From JAVVSR01 sp964604875 (lineage in GTDB: Bacteria; Bacillota; Clostridia; Christensenellales; CAG-917), in the NCBI GenBank assembly GCA_964604875.1, contig CAZSAC010000009.1:1-42724 (forward strand): a stretch of DNA of 42,724 nt, written 5' to 3'. The notes below the pieces were generated by a model. The model was not told the DNA's origin. It ran no database searches and was given only the letters and a program-made list of their open reading frames with translations. Both the position numbers and the translations under genes were made by a program. Positions 38,301 through 42,724 of the stretch are shown in pieces (the stretch's first letter is position 1; every line of letters starts with the position of its first letter).

Positions 38301-38308
38301 TTAGTCAT
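32378..38308 (-). CDS. Giant BspA-like leucine-rich-repeat surface lipoprotein
   Basis: A 1976-residue predicted surface protein. Residues 1-24 are a lipoprotein signal with anchor Cys25. An Ig-like region follows (about 30-112), then Listeria-Bacteroides (InlB B) repeats at about 128-194, 197-263 and 267-462, each ending in YAKW. The third is split by an insert carrying a repeated H-containing module. Two blocks of LRR_5 (BspA) repeats of about 23 residues, with the pattern IG..AF..C..L, come next (about 490-850 and 1360-1950), separated by Ig-like and further H-module sequence. BspA proteins bind host or neighbour surfaces; adhesion is inferred. GGAGGGAAAA precedes the ATG. It forms a single-gene unit. 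Confidence 0.9.
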   Translation of the reverse strand: MTKKLSRILIVLAIMVAISMVFVACNKPDETVTVKSFTLDGVPTTDIEVEDFSISGISLAVTLSDGKTSTVQLSWDMISEADKALLRTAGTHTVTVTYQGVTASMTVNIIDKDDGGGEEPPVVDPAKGVVNFNTNGGNVISPVTVEIGSTVNAPTAPTKDYKNFDGWYEEKTFITKAVFPYTVSKNSTTFYAKWKDNYVTIEYKLNANDVYTTKTCVQGESLPSVTNPQSTGYKFGGWCIDAAATTLVGTKNFTQNATVYAKWTPIEYNMVFNLGSGYIPDTFILYADNTSAPQRYSFELAKATGAYVFLNGKYVLYNKNDTEHKDLDRYSPEKSENGEFIKNRLGAYVPYRYDADFGTAVADGYYAKINNKYVVFDITNPAHQSAERFNITVTPNVNGLYCLVSGSSKGSYAVSYPFNSNTSPCTTPTKDGFTFEGWFDSDGVAYVFGKKTADYEYVYAKWSISDDEAFYSYSTDIDGTIVITGASDKIVGARTAESLIIPASIGGKTVKGIADGAFANYNVLNSLTIAEGIKFVGAGAFADSPLGGTVIIPDSLKDIGYRAFGDGVIFETVSGFRLKGIRVGDSYEYIVIKYEGVSTVTFPADKVIIEIGAGAFEGVEISSITIPASVKKIGAYAFRNSNIINRATFTFAVDSKIQDIHKTAFDNTVFVTTPASKSLIFGNLFYKYFGTAATITIPANVEFLADDLFAQAGPSAWFVFEDEANIKKIGKNVFSNAQIKNRLGNQEWFVLNGILVKYVGNGGFITVPTDKGIKSINIKAFEGADSTYLKSITFTSNLGSGGDALIIDANAFSGLRNLKLVFADTGAVIPVISAETFCSVADTTYSVLPGLKLLFVDQSHFLADNTWKLYSDIFEEYGVFSVRFASNAITTSYYKGEALDINANKVSIITNDGNTHAFDYAIMTSDFDSARALPDYTKIEMQLYVNVADTWEKYSAATHGAIADIEPAKLKREAVLYVYINTAGEGEADNYQYVKYDKANEAHKDLPTYYKATAFDGEGFPPNSLKNFYYLSEDEQLFVIVNTANQGEVANYEWIAYDATKHFSEDVCMVPYKTATLTFKLYADSKVTYKSALKYYVKPIGVVAEKPAETAKKEYTYLENYSDAGTLLVTYNFGNYFGEDITSVFEIPINKCGYEGFDTSVIDIGVNGLPVAKTVKLTGSGYTYSFDYTVSPVKLADTDPITVDDRIEGLGNALKDYYVEGESLKLASSFITRNFANGAKDYVKLSDCKSVTGFDTSAVGDQKDLVITYSYYEYETNKWVKKDGAYTWKYDVDYDVSSTTFEFQVKEGETFATLINCRYFDLNTPEQIAKGLQIPRKYEINGKRYVVEAIAKGAFNTRGANKITIPSTIRIIEDGAFEGSTFVNVVIDPNSALTEIPAGAFKNAKELKSVTYGSSITKIGSYAFENTAITSYAPANFGGITEIGTYAFKDCSKLVSVDFTDVTSIRSYAFYNCAALTTINFDDVSEIGSYAFTKTGVTSLVLPNTITKISSAMFKESALTDITISGAITSIGDRAFESCANLETVTVSNESVLTYLGDNAFANCVKLATVTEFTQLNTIGAEAYKNTLIPKIYIGSKVASIGANPFSGCYSATQIEVVSTFNDTFTLPDNLFAYCSGVTSADITSITQVGVSTFEGCSSLQTITNSTTFSKIGANAFKNCSALTNIGALSSVTNIGANAFENAGQLGSIDLSALTSLGKEAFKNCKLTGITLGESLTIISESAFEGSALATVSIPKTVKEISTAAFRYCKDLASVSIAGDNALTVIGAQAFKGDIKLATLTIGVGQKANKNYKILLTIGESAFEDCSQLENLYFPGSVSEIGNNAFRNCSIKKISFGVVTDTVYVHNADKSAYIQKTTYVLEDRDMTAPALTKIGEGAFGDSTYLSQILLGCKTMPTLGTNAFAAVADINLVIVDSDAVYDLAFKWLSTGSESRVTRGILDYTATTPVYWWTEPTT

Positions 38309-38372
38309 TTTTCCCTCCGAGGCTCATGAAAATTCAATTAAGGGTCTTTTTGTTTTTATAGATAATTTTTGA

Positions 38373-38406
38373 GCCTAATTCTATTTTACTATAGCATAAA
38401 TTAGGC
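38373..38406. promoter_or_regulatory. Dyad spanning the -10 of the BspA-like gene
   Basis: GCCTAATT (38373-38380) and AATTAGGC (38399-38406) are perfect inverted arms on either side of the -10 element. A repressor site is plausible; the regulator is unknown. Confidence 0.45.
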
Positions 38407-38417
38407 TACTATGTCAA
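38388..38417 (-). promoter_or_regulatory. Sigma-A promoter of the BspA-like gene
   Basis: Consensus TTGACA (38412-38417), an 18-nt spacer and TATAGT (38388-38393), preceded by TG, lie on the minus strand. The mRNA leader is about 75 nt. Confidence 0.75.
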
Positions 38418-38433
38418 TGTTTAATTATATTTT

Positions 38434-38473
38434 TATATGCGTATGCGCACATACATATACGTATGTGCGCACA
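38434..38473. repeat. 40-nt alternating purine/pyrimidine tract with inverted repeat
   Basis: Every step from 38434 to 38473 alternates pyrimidine and purine. Inside it, TGCGCACATAC (38444-38454) and GTATGTGCGCA (38461-38471) are perfect 11-bp inverted arms with a 6-nt loop. It lies between the dpaB stop and the BspA-like promoter. No U-tract follows directly on the minus strand, so it is not a standard terminator. Confidence 0.8.
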
Positions 38474-38505
38474 AATTACGCCAAAATGACAATGTTTATG
38501 ACAGT

Positions 38506-39084
38506 TTAGTCTATTTTACAGAATAATGGCTGAAGCTGTTTTTCATTCAAGGCTGCCTCCACCGCGTCGGGCATTAGCTCCATATTCGCGATAAGTGACT
38601 TTGTTTTAACCTCGGGGCTGTCTTGCCCGAAAGGCACAAAATATACATTTTTCGTATTAAGCAATATCCCTAAGTTTTTAGCGTTTGCTCCCAACGCATC
38701 GTTTGAAGACAGCGCCAATAGCACCGGATGACAGTTCCTTAAGTGCGCTTTCACAGCCATTGTCACGGGAGTATCCGTTATTCCATGCGCAATCTTAGAC
38801 ATCGTATTGCCCGTACAAGGCGCGACTATCATTAGGTCTAGCTTGCTCTTGGTGCCCAAGGGTTCTGCGTCTACAATTGAAGTTATAGGCTCTTTTCCCG
38901 TTATTTCCACCACTTGACGCCTAAAATCCTCCGCCTTATAAAAGCGGGTGTCATAGTCAGATACAACATAAGAAAAAATCGGATACAGGTCATAACCTAA
39001 TTCTATTAGTTTTTTCATCGCATTTAACGCCTTTTCTAATGTGCAAAACGAGCCCGTTACGGCAAACCCGAGTTTTTTATTCAT
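38506..39084 (-). CDS. dpaB: Dipicolinate synthase subunit B
   Basis: Flavoprotein-like subunit of dipicolinate synthase (SpoVFB), made in the mother cell late in sporulation. The enzyme oxidises a dihydrodipicolinate-pathway intermediate to dipicolinic acid, which loads the spore core with calcium. The 192 residues match the family, with GFAVTGSFCT at the N-terminus, VAPCTGNTMSKIAHGITD in the centre and the ALSSNDALG segment. The start overlaps the dpaA stop by 8 nt. It shows the organism has at least part of the spore-maturation pathway. Confidence 0.93.
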   Translation of the reverse strand: MNKKLGFAVTGSFCTLEKALNAMKKLIELGYDLYPIFSYVVSDYDTRFYKAEDFRRQVVEITGKEPITSIVDAEPLGTKSKLDLMIVAPCTGNTMSKIAHGITDTPVTMAVKAHLRNCHPVLLALSSNDALGANAKNLGILLNTKNVYFVPFGQDSPEVKTKSLIANMELMPDAVEAALNEKQLQPLFCKID

Positions 39085-39838
39085 AACTCTCCCCCTGTGA
39101 TTTTAAAATGTTTTCCAACATAAGCTCGGCGCATGCCCTTGCCCTAAGTTTTGAGGGCAACGCAGGATAAACGAAACTGTTTAATCCCAATTCTCTTGCC
39201 CTCTCGTGATTTAGCCCGTACGGACTTGACGAAATATCCATAATTATGGTCTTTTTTTTCAGCTTCGACAGTTGTTCGTCAGTCAAAATTTTGGCAGGCG
39301 CCGTATTTAATATAATATCGTATTTTCTGTAGTCGCATTCCTTATATGTGACGGCATTTGCCAAAATTGAAGCATCTGTTGGACTAGACGTCACAATTTC
39401 AAACTTTGCCCTTAAATCATATAAATACTTTGATATAGCCTTTCCGCATTTTCCATACCCGACAACAGCTATCTTATACTCTCTCAGTTGCCTATCGATG
39501 ATACCTAACAATATTTGCAACGTCGCTTCTGCGGTAAAGTCGGAATTGGAAAGCGCAAACTTATCATCTTTTAAAAACTCAAAAACATTAATTGCGTTTT
39601 TTTGCGCAACCTCGCAGATACCCTTATCCGCCTTTCCGCAATATACCGTTGACCCACTTCTAATTTTTTCCAAGGCGTCCGTCTTTAGAACATAATTCGG
39701 CGCAAATACATAAATTATTTTGTATTCCTCGCTTATGAGTTCTGCATTCTCCAAAAGCACGCTCCCCCTCTCATGGAGAAGCTCTGATAGAATATTAAGT
39801 CTTGCGTCGCCTTTTGCTAGAACATAAAATTCGCTCAT
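39077..39838 (-). CDS. dpaA: Dipicolinate synthase subunit A
   Basis: NAD(P)-dependent partner of DpaB (SpoVFA). The Rossmann motif VGYGKCGKAISKYL sits at about residues 143-156, followed by the ILNTAPAKIL and DISSSPYGL segments typical of the family. At 253 residues it is shorter than the usual 290 or so, mainly in the N-terminal domain, but there is no sign of a frameshift. AGGGGTGA precedes the ATG. A sporulation-type -10 lies about 20 nt upstream. Confidence 0.9.
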   Translation of the reverse strand: MSEFYVLAKGDARLNILSELLHERGSVLLENAELISEEYKIIYVFAPNYVLKTDALEKIRSGSTVYCGKADKGICEVAQKNAINVFEFLKDDKFALSNSDFTAEATLQILLGIIDRQLREYKIAVVGYGKCGKAISKYLYDLRAKFEIVTSSPTDASILANAVTYKECDYRKYDIILNTAPAKILTDEQLSKLKKKTIIMDISSSPYGLNHERARELGLNSFVYPALPSKLRARACAELMLENILKSQGESYE

Positions 39839-39857
39839 ACCATCACCCCTATATTTG

Positions 39858-39866
39858 CATACTATG
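39858..39866. promoter_or_regulatory. Shared divergent sporulation-type -10 elements
   Basis: The near-palindrome GCATACTATGT reads CATACTAT on the plus strand (39858-39865) and CATAGTAT on the minus strand (39859-39866). Both fit the CATAnnnT -10 of mother-cell/forespore sigma factors (E, K, G). On the minus strand an AC at 39885-39884 stands 17 nt upstream, as in sigma-K promoters. dpaA starts 20 nt downstream. Confidence 0.5.
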
Positions 39867-39921
39867 TAAATGTGAGATATTGAGTGTCACCAAAAATTTT
39901 ATATTTGTGAGGTTATAAATT

Positions 39922-40929
39922 ATGGAAAAACATTTGTTTCTGGGAAGCAACACTCCCGAGGGATTCTATGGCCGTTTTAACGATATGCTTTCTCTGTCAA
40001 AAACAGTAATACTGAAAGGAGGCGCAGGAAGCGGGAAAAGTACGCTTATAAAAAAAGTTGGCGCAAGAGCGTTGGCGGAAAATTTTGATGTAGAATATTA
40101 TCATTGTTCAGGCGACGCCCAAAGCCTGGACGGAGTATATATTCCAAAGTTAAAATGGTGTGTATTAGACGGCACGAGCCCACACGCGCTTGAACCCAAC
40201 TTTGCGCAATTGGATCACTTCGTTTTTAACTTATTACAAAATGCAAATACTGCAATAATCGAAAAAAATCGGAATGAAATAATAACACTGTTAAAAAACA
40301 AAAAACAGCACTTTACCAGCGCATATTTATACTTAAAAGCTATGTATTGCATAGATAGCGCAAGATATATCGAAAACAATTATTCCAATAAAACACAAAT
40401 CTATAACGCAATCAGCGATGACATTTTCGCATTGACTGACATCACTCAAGCCGTCCCTATGCGAACACTTTTTGTCTCGGCGATAACCCCCGAAGGTTTA
40501 TTGGATTTTTATAAATCCGCCTTTATTGCAACAAAAAACATTGTATTACGCTGTGATGATAAGCACGACTCTACTCCTCTCATAAAACTGCTGGAAACCA
40601 AACTAGCAGCGCGTAATCAGCAATATATAAAATACCTTAATCCATTTAACCCAAAAGAGACAGAGGCTCTACAATTTGGAGGGTTGACGGTTTTGGTCAA
40701 TATAGATAATGTGCCAATTTACAAAACTTTCGATATTGATATTCTTCCATCTAATCCCGATGAGTGCTCTCACTCACAACTAAACAACTATTTTGACTCC
40801 GCAATTATGGAATTATCTCTTGCTCGAAAAGCGCATTTGGAAACCGAAAGTTATTATATTCCTGCGATGGATTTTAATGATATAAATAATATTACACAAA
40901 AAATTATGGAATTGATTTTTAATTTGTAA
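39922..40929 (+). CDS. P-loop ATPase of the PRK06851-like family
   Basis: A 335-residue protein with a P-loop near the N-terminus (LKGGAGSGKST, about 31-41). It is followed by DVEYYHCSGDAQSLDGVYIP and VLDGTSPH, which from memory are typical of a clostridial family of unknown function (PRK06851-like). Members often look like two P-loop units; the second half here (from about 190) starts with TLFVSAITPEG but lacks a clear Walker A. It is divergent from dpaA and may share a sporulation-type promoter region, which would make it a late sporulation gene. Function is unknown. GAGG stands 9 nt before the ATG. Confidence 0.75.
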   Translation: MEKHLFLGSNTPEGFYGRFNDMLSLSKTVILKGGAGSGKSTLIKKVGARALAENFDVEYYHCSGDAQSLDGVYIPKLKWCVLDGTSPHALEPNFAQLDHFVFNLLQNANTAIIEKNRNEIITLLKNKKQHFTSAYLYLKAMYCIDSARYIENNYSNKTQIYNAISDDIFALTDITQAVPMRTLFVSAITPEGLLDFYKSAFIATKNIVLRCDDKHDSTPLIKLLETKLAARNQQYIKYLNPFNPKETEALQFGGLTVLVNIDNVPIYKTFDIDILPSNPDECSHSQLNNYFDSAIMELSLARKAHLETESYYIPAMDFNDINNITQKIMELIFNL

Positions 40930-40948
40930 AAAGTTGTAAAACAAAAAG

Positions 40949-40957
40949 TGTTATAAT
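40949..40957 (+). promoter_or_regulatory. Extended -10 promoter before the small protein gene
   Basis: TGTTATAAT (40949-40957) is an extended -10; no good -35 is seen. It lies about 50 nt before the small protein gene. Confidence 0.4.
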
Positions 40958-41006
40958 TTTTCGTAAAATGTCAATGCTATGTAATACCAAACTTGGAGGA
41001 AAAATT

Positions 41007-41099
41007 ATGGCTAACAACAAACAAAAGAAATCAAACAGCTCTAAGCAAAAAACTAACAGTAACAATAAAAGCAAGAGTACTTCTAGCCAAAACGAATAG
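41007..41099 (+). CDS. 30-residue Asn/Lys/Ser-rich protein
   Basis: A strong TTGGAGG site stands 7 nt before the ATG. The 30-residue product is made almost only of Asn, Lys, Ser, Gln and Thr, has no hydrophobic segment and is very basic. It has its own likely promoter and a strong hairpin downstream. Base composition and the ribosome site argue for a real gene. It could be a nucleic-acid-binding or spore-associated small protein given the dpa genes nearby, but no family was recognised. Confidence 0.6.
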   Translation: MANNKQKKSNSSKQKTNSNNKSKSTSSQNE

Positions 41100-41141
41100 T
41101 TTTTGTTTTAAAGCAAATTAGGCAAATCATTCCTATGTTTG

Positions 41142-41174
41142 AATATAAACGGCGCATTTTGCGCCGTTTATATT
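41142..41174 (+). terminator. Hairpin terminator after the small protein gene
   Basis: A perfect 15-bp stem (41142-41156 with 41160-41174) with a TTT loop lies 42 nt after the stop; the U-rich part falls inside the stem end and continues as ATTTAAC. Confidence 0.6.
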
Positions 41175-41242
41175 ATTTAACTAACCGTTGGGTTAAAGCC
41201 CACTTTTACCTTTAAGCGGCTTCTACCTATTACAACGCATAA

Positions 41243-41452
41243 CTAGAAATTCTCTTTTCCGATAATATAATCGGTAGACACTTCAAAAAACTGCGCTATA
41301 GTAATAAGCATATCGTAATTGGGCTGATTACGTCCTACTTCCCACCCTGAAACCGCCGACTTACTAACATTTAATATTTTTGCGAGGTCGGCTTGTAACA
41401 GCCCCTTTTCCTCTCTAAGCTCTTTTAATCTTATTTCAAACTTTGACTTCAT
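41243..41452 (-). CDS. XRE-family transcriptional repressor
   Basis: A 69-residue Cro/CI-type helix-turn-helix protein. The DNA-binding unit runs LLQADLAKILNVSKSAVSGWE (about 18-38), and the C-terminal FEVSTDYIIGKE is the usual end of the short XRE domain. There is no ligand or dimer domain. Upstream lie two direct repeats 22 bp apart that overlap its own promoter, so it probably represses itself and a divergent transcript. Such small repressors often guard toxin, prophage or peptide genes; no such gene is clear here. Confidence 0.87.
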   Translation of the reverse strand: MKSKFEIRLKELREEKGLLQADLAKILNVSKSAVSGWEVGRNQPNYDMLITIAQFFEVSTDYIIGKENF

Positions 41453-41463
41453 ACATTAATACT

Positions 41464-41492
41464 ATTATAAAACACGATTAGTGCGTTGATAA
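41464..41492 (-). promoter_or_regulatory. Promoter of the XRE gene
   Basis: TATAAT (41464-41469) with a 17-nt spacer to TTATCA (41487-41492) on the minus strand, 12 nt from the start codon. It overlaps both operators. Confidence 0.55.
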
Positions 41493-41505
41493 AACACGAT
41501 TTGTG
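41467..41505. promoter_or_regulatory. Paired XRE operators
   Basis: Two 17-bp direct repeats, 41467-41483 and 41489-41505, differ at one position (ATAAAACACGATTAGTG and ATAAAACACGATTTGTG). They are 22 bp apart, about two helical turns. Each contains a CAC-N5-GTG dyad, as expected for dimer binding. Confidence 0.7.
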
Positions 41506-41514
41506 TTCTATAAT
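41486..41514 (+). promoter_or_regulatory. Divergent rightward promoter under XRE control
   Basis: TTGATA (41486-41491), a 17-nt spacer and consensus TATAAT (41509-41514). The spacer holds one of the XRE operators. No convincing gene follows. Confidence 0.65.
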
Positions 41515-41570
41515 ATTATTATCTGCTTATCTTCTTATAAAAAGTCTCCATTTTAAATATACCACTTTTT

Positions 41571-41617
41571 ATAAAACGCTTTGTCGCCCCTATGCCTAGG
41601 CATATGACAAAGCGTTT
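41571..41617. repeat. Hairpin element related to the tandem repeat
   Basis: AAAACGCTTTGTC and GACAAAGCGTTTT form a perfect 13-bp stem around a loop that itself contains the palindrome ATGCCTAGGCAT. The right arm and flank (CATATGACAAAGCGTTT) match the 210-bp repeat (CATATGGCAAAGCGTTT). It could end transcription in either direction. A 22-codon frame starting ATGACAAAGCG runs from it to 41672 but lacks a good ribosome site. Confidence 0.5.
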
Positions 41618-41663
41618 TCCCTTTCTTGCTAGTTCAAAAACTCTCATTTTAACAGGCAAATAT

Positions 41664-42180
41664 GCGAGCTAGCCCCGCCTTTCCACTGCGCCAACGGCGC
41701 ATATGGCAAAGCGTTTGTCCTTTGACATAGTAAAAGACGCTAACTGCTTTAGTTAGCCTCTTGGTGGAAACAGGCAACTGAGCGCCTTGCTTTGTCCCTA
41801 AGCTTTCTTGCTTTCGGCAGATGGCGTGCGAGCAGCAGAGAAAAGCGCCCGTTCTTTGGGCATTTTTATATGGGCGAGCTAGCCCCGCCTTTCCACTGCG
41901 CCAACGGCGCATATGGCAAAGCGTTTGTCCTTTGACATAGTAAAAGACGCTAACTGCTTTAGTTAGCCTCTTGGTGGAAACAGGCAACTGAGCGCCTTGC
42001 TTTGTCCCTAAGCTTTCTTGCTTTCGGCAGATGGCGTGCGAGCAGCAGAGAAAAGCGCCCGTTCTTTGGGCATTTTTATATGGGCGAGCTAGCCCCGCCT
42101 TTCCACTGCGCCAACGGCGCATATGGCAAAGCGACCGTCCTTTGGCATAGTAAAAGACGCTAACTGCTTTAGTTAGCGTC
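41664..42180. repeat. 210-bp tandem repeat, two full copies and one partial
   Basis: Copy 1 (41664-41873) and copy 2 (41874-42083) appear identical; copy 3 (42084 to about 42180) is partial and diverges. Each unit contains GCGCC/GGCGC, a near-copy of the rrn terminator hairpin (GACGCTAAC/GTTAGC), and GCCC/GGGC followed by ATTTTTAT. Because 210 is a multiple of three, an open frame runs through on the minus strand, but its product is only the repeat and is not credited as a gene. The array lies between the XRE region and the rrn operon 3' end. Confidence 0.85.
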
Positions 42181-42184
42181 TTTT
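42148..42184 (-). terminator. Terminator of the rrn operon
   Basis: AAAAGACGCTAAC (42152-42164) and GTTAGCGTCTTTT (42172-42184) form a perfect 13-bp stem just after the 5S 3' end. The minus strand ends the stem with CGTCTTTTAC. Confidence 0.85.
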
Positions 42185-42190
42185 GTGGAA

Positions 42191-42307
42191 TTCGGCGACT
42201 TCATACTCTCCCGGGCCGTGTCCAGCCAAGTACCATCTGCGATGAAAGGCTTAACTTCTGTGTTCGGTATGAGAACAGGTGGACCCCTTTCTCCATCGTC
42301 ACCGAAA
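42191..42307 (-). rRNA. rrf: 5S ribosomal RNA
   Basis: About 117 nt. The minus strand begins TTTCGGTGACGATGGAG, contains the conserved CCGAACACAGAAGTTAAG segment of loop B/helix III, and ends GTCGCCGAA, pairing with the start to close helix I. Ends are set by that pairing. It is the last gene of the rrn operon. Confidence 0.93.
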
Positions 42308-42419
42308 TGGTTGAATGTCCTTCTGCACATTCACAACTGCATAAATTCTAAAAGATTGTCTGTGGTTTATACCTTAATTTGCGTTAAATCTTATATTTAG
42401 ACTTCATCAATTTCTTGAT
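42308..42419 (-). other. 23S-5S spacer
   Basis: About 110 nt of AT-rich spacer. No tRNA fold or gene was seen in it. Confidence 0.6.

Positions 42420-42724
<305 letters not shown>

Noticed and set aside
38434..38473. Terminator for dpaAB
   Set aside because: The hairpin is strong, but on the minus strand no U-tract follows the stem; alternation over 40 nt is a better description.
41649..42122. 157-codon open frame on the minus strand through the tandem repeat
   Set aside because: The frame stays open only because the unit is 210 bp, a multiple of three. The product is a simple copy of the repeat next to rRNA and lacks a ribosome site and domain features.
41664..42180. Mobile element or insertion sequence
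   Set aside because: No transposase, no terminal inverted repeats and no target-site duplication were seen; the array is a simple tandem duplication.
42185..42400. 71-codon plus-strand frame over the 5S gene
   Set aside because: It is antisense to the 5S rRNA and the spacer; rRNA conservation explains the sequence.

Overview
The window reads as chromosomal DNA of a low-GC, spore-forming Bacillota, most likely class Clostridia and possibly an uncultured gut lineage. Support comes from the gene content: dipicolinate synthase genes (dpaA/dpaB), whiA, an HPr kinase, a TRAP protein, AGGAGG-type ribosome binding sites, many sigma-A promoters of the TTGACA/TATAAT type, and a BspA-like surface lipoprotein. 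The lineage is inferred and cannot be fixed from the sequence alone. Most genes lie on the minus strand.

Layout, left to right. (1) 1-2920: argG-argH, the last two steps of arginine synthesis, with a promoter, two TGCA-N8-TGCA dyads and a terminator. (2) 3010-5795: an operon of three small membrane proteins and a membrane-anchored metallophosphoesterase. (3) 5821-19337: a long minus-strand housekeeping cluster, in transcription order an FabG/YmfI-type reductase, uvrC, HAD hydrolase, hprK, murB, PHP phosphoesterase, whiA, dnaE, mtrB (TRAP), pfkA and a PPi-type phosphofructokinase. Internal promoters precede the HAD gene and mtrB. The cluster joins glycolytic flux (two PFKs), its sensor (HPr kinase), wall synthesis, DNA replication and repair. 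(4) 19419-26536: a tyrosine-phosphatase gene, a subtilase with an apparently leaderless promoter, a polar amino acid ABC transporter, and a split transketolase. (5) 26687-38417: membrane proteins of unknown role, a MacB-like ABC exporter, a PlsC acyltransferase with a zinc ribbon, and a 1976-residue BspA-like lipoprotein. (6) 38434-41175: dpaA-dpaB, a divergent P-loop ATPase and a 30-residue Asn/Lys/Ser protein; a shared dyad between dpaA and the ATPase gene carries sporulation-sigma-like -10 elements on both strands. (7) 41243-42724: an XRE repressor gene with paired operators between divergent promoters, a 210-bp tandem repeat, then the 5S gene and the 3' end of a 23S gene of an rrn operon running leftwards.

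The most striking observation is in the amino acid transporter. The binding protein carries the two halves of the SBP_bac_3 fold in swapped order, an apparent natural circular permutation with ligand-contact residues kept. Its partner ATPase has an extra charged, coiled-coil-like stretch of about 118 residues between the Q-loop and the signature motif. Other items worth checking are a TRAP protein placed between dnaE and pfkA with one altered RNA-contact residue, a 40-nt strictly alternating purine/pyrimidine tract with an 11-bp inverted repeat, the XRE-controlled rightward promoter that has no clear gene, and the rrn-proximal tandem repeat.
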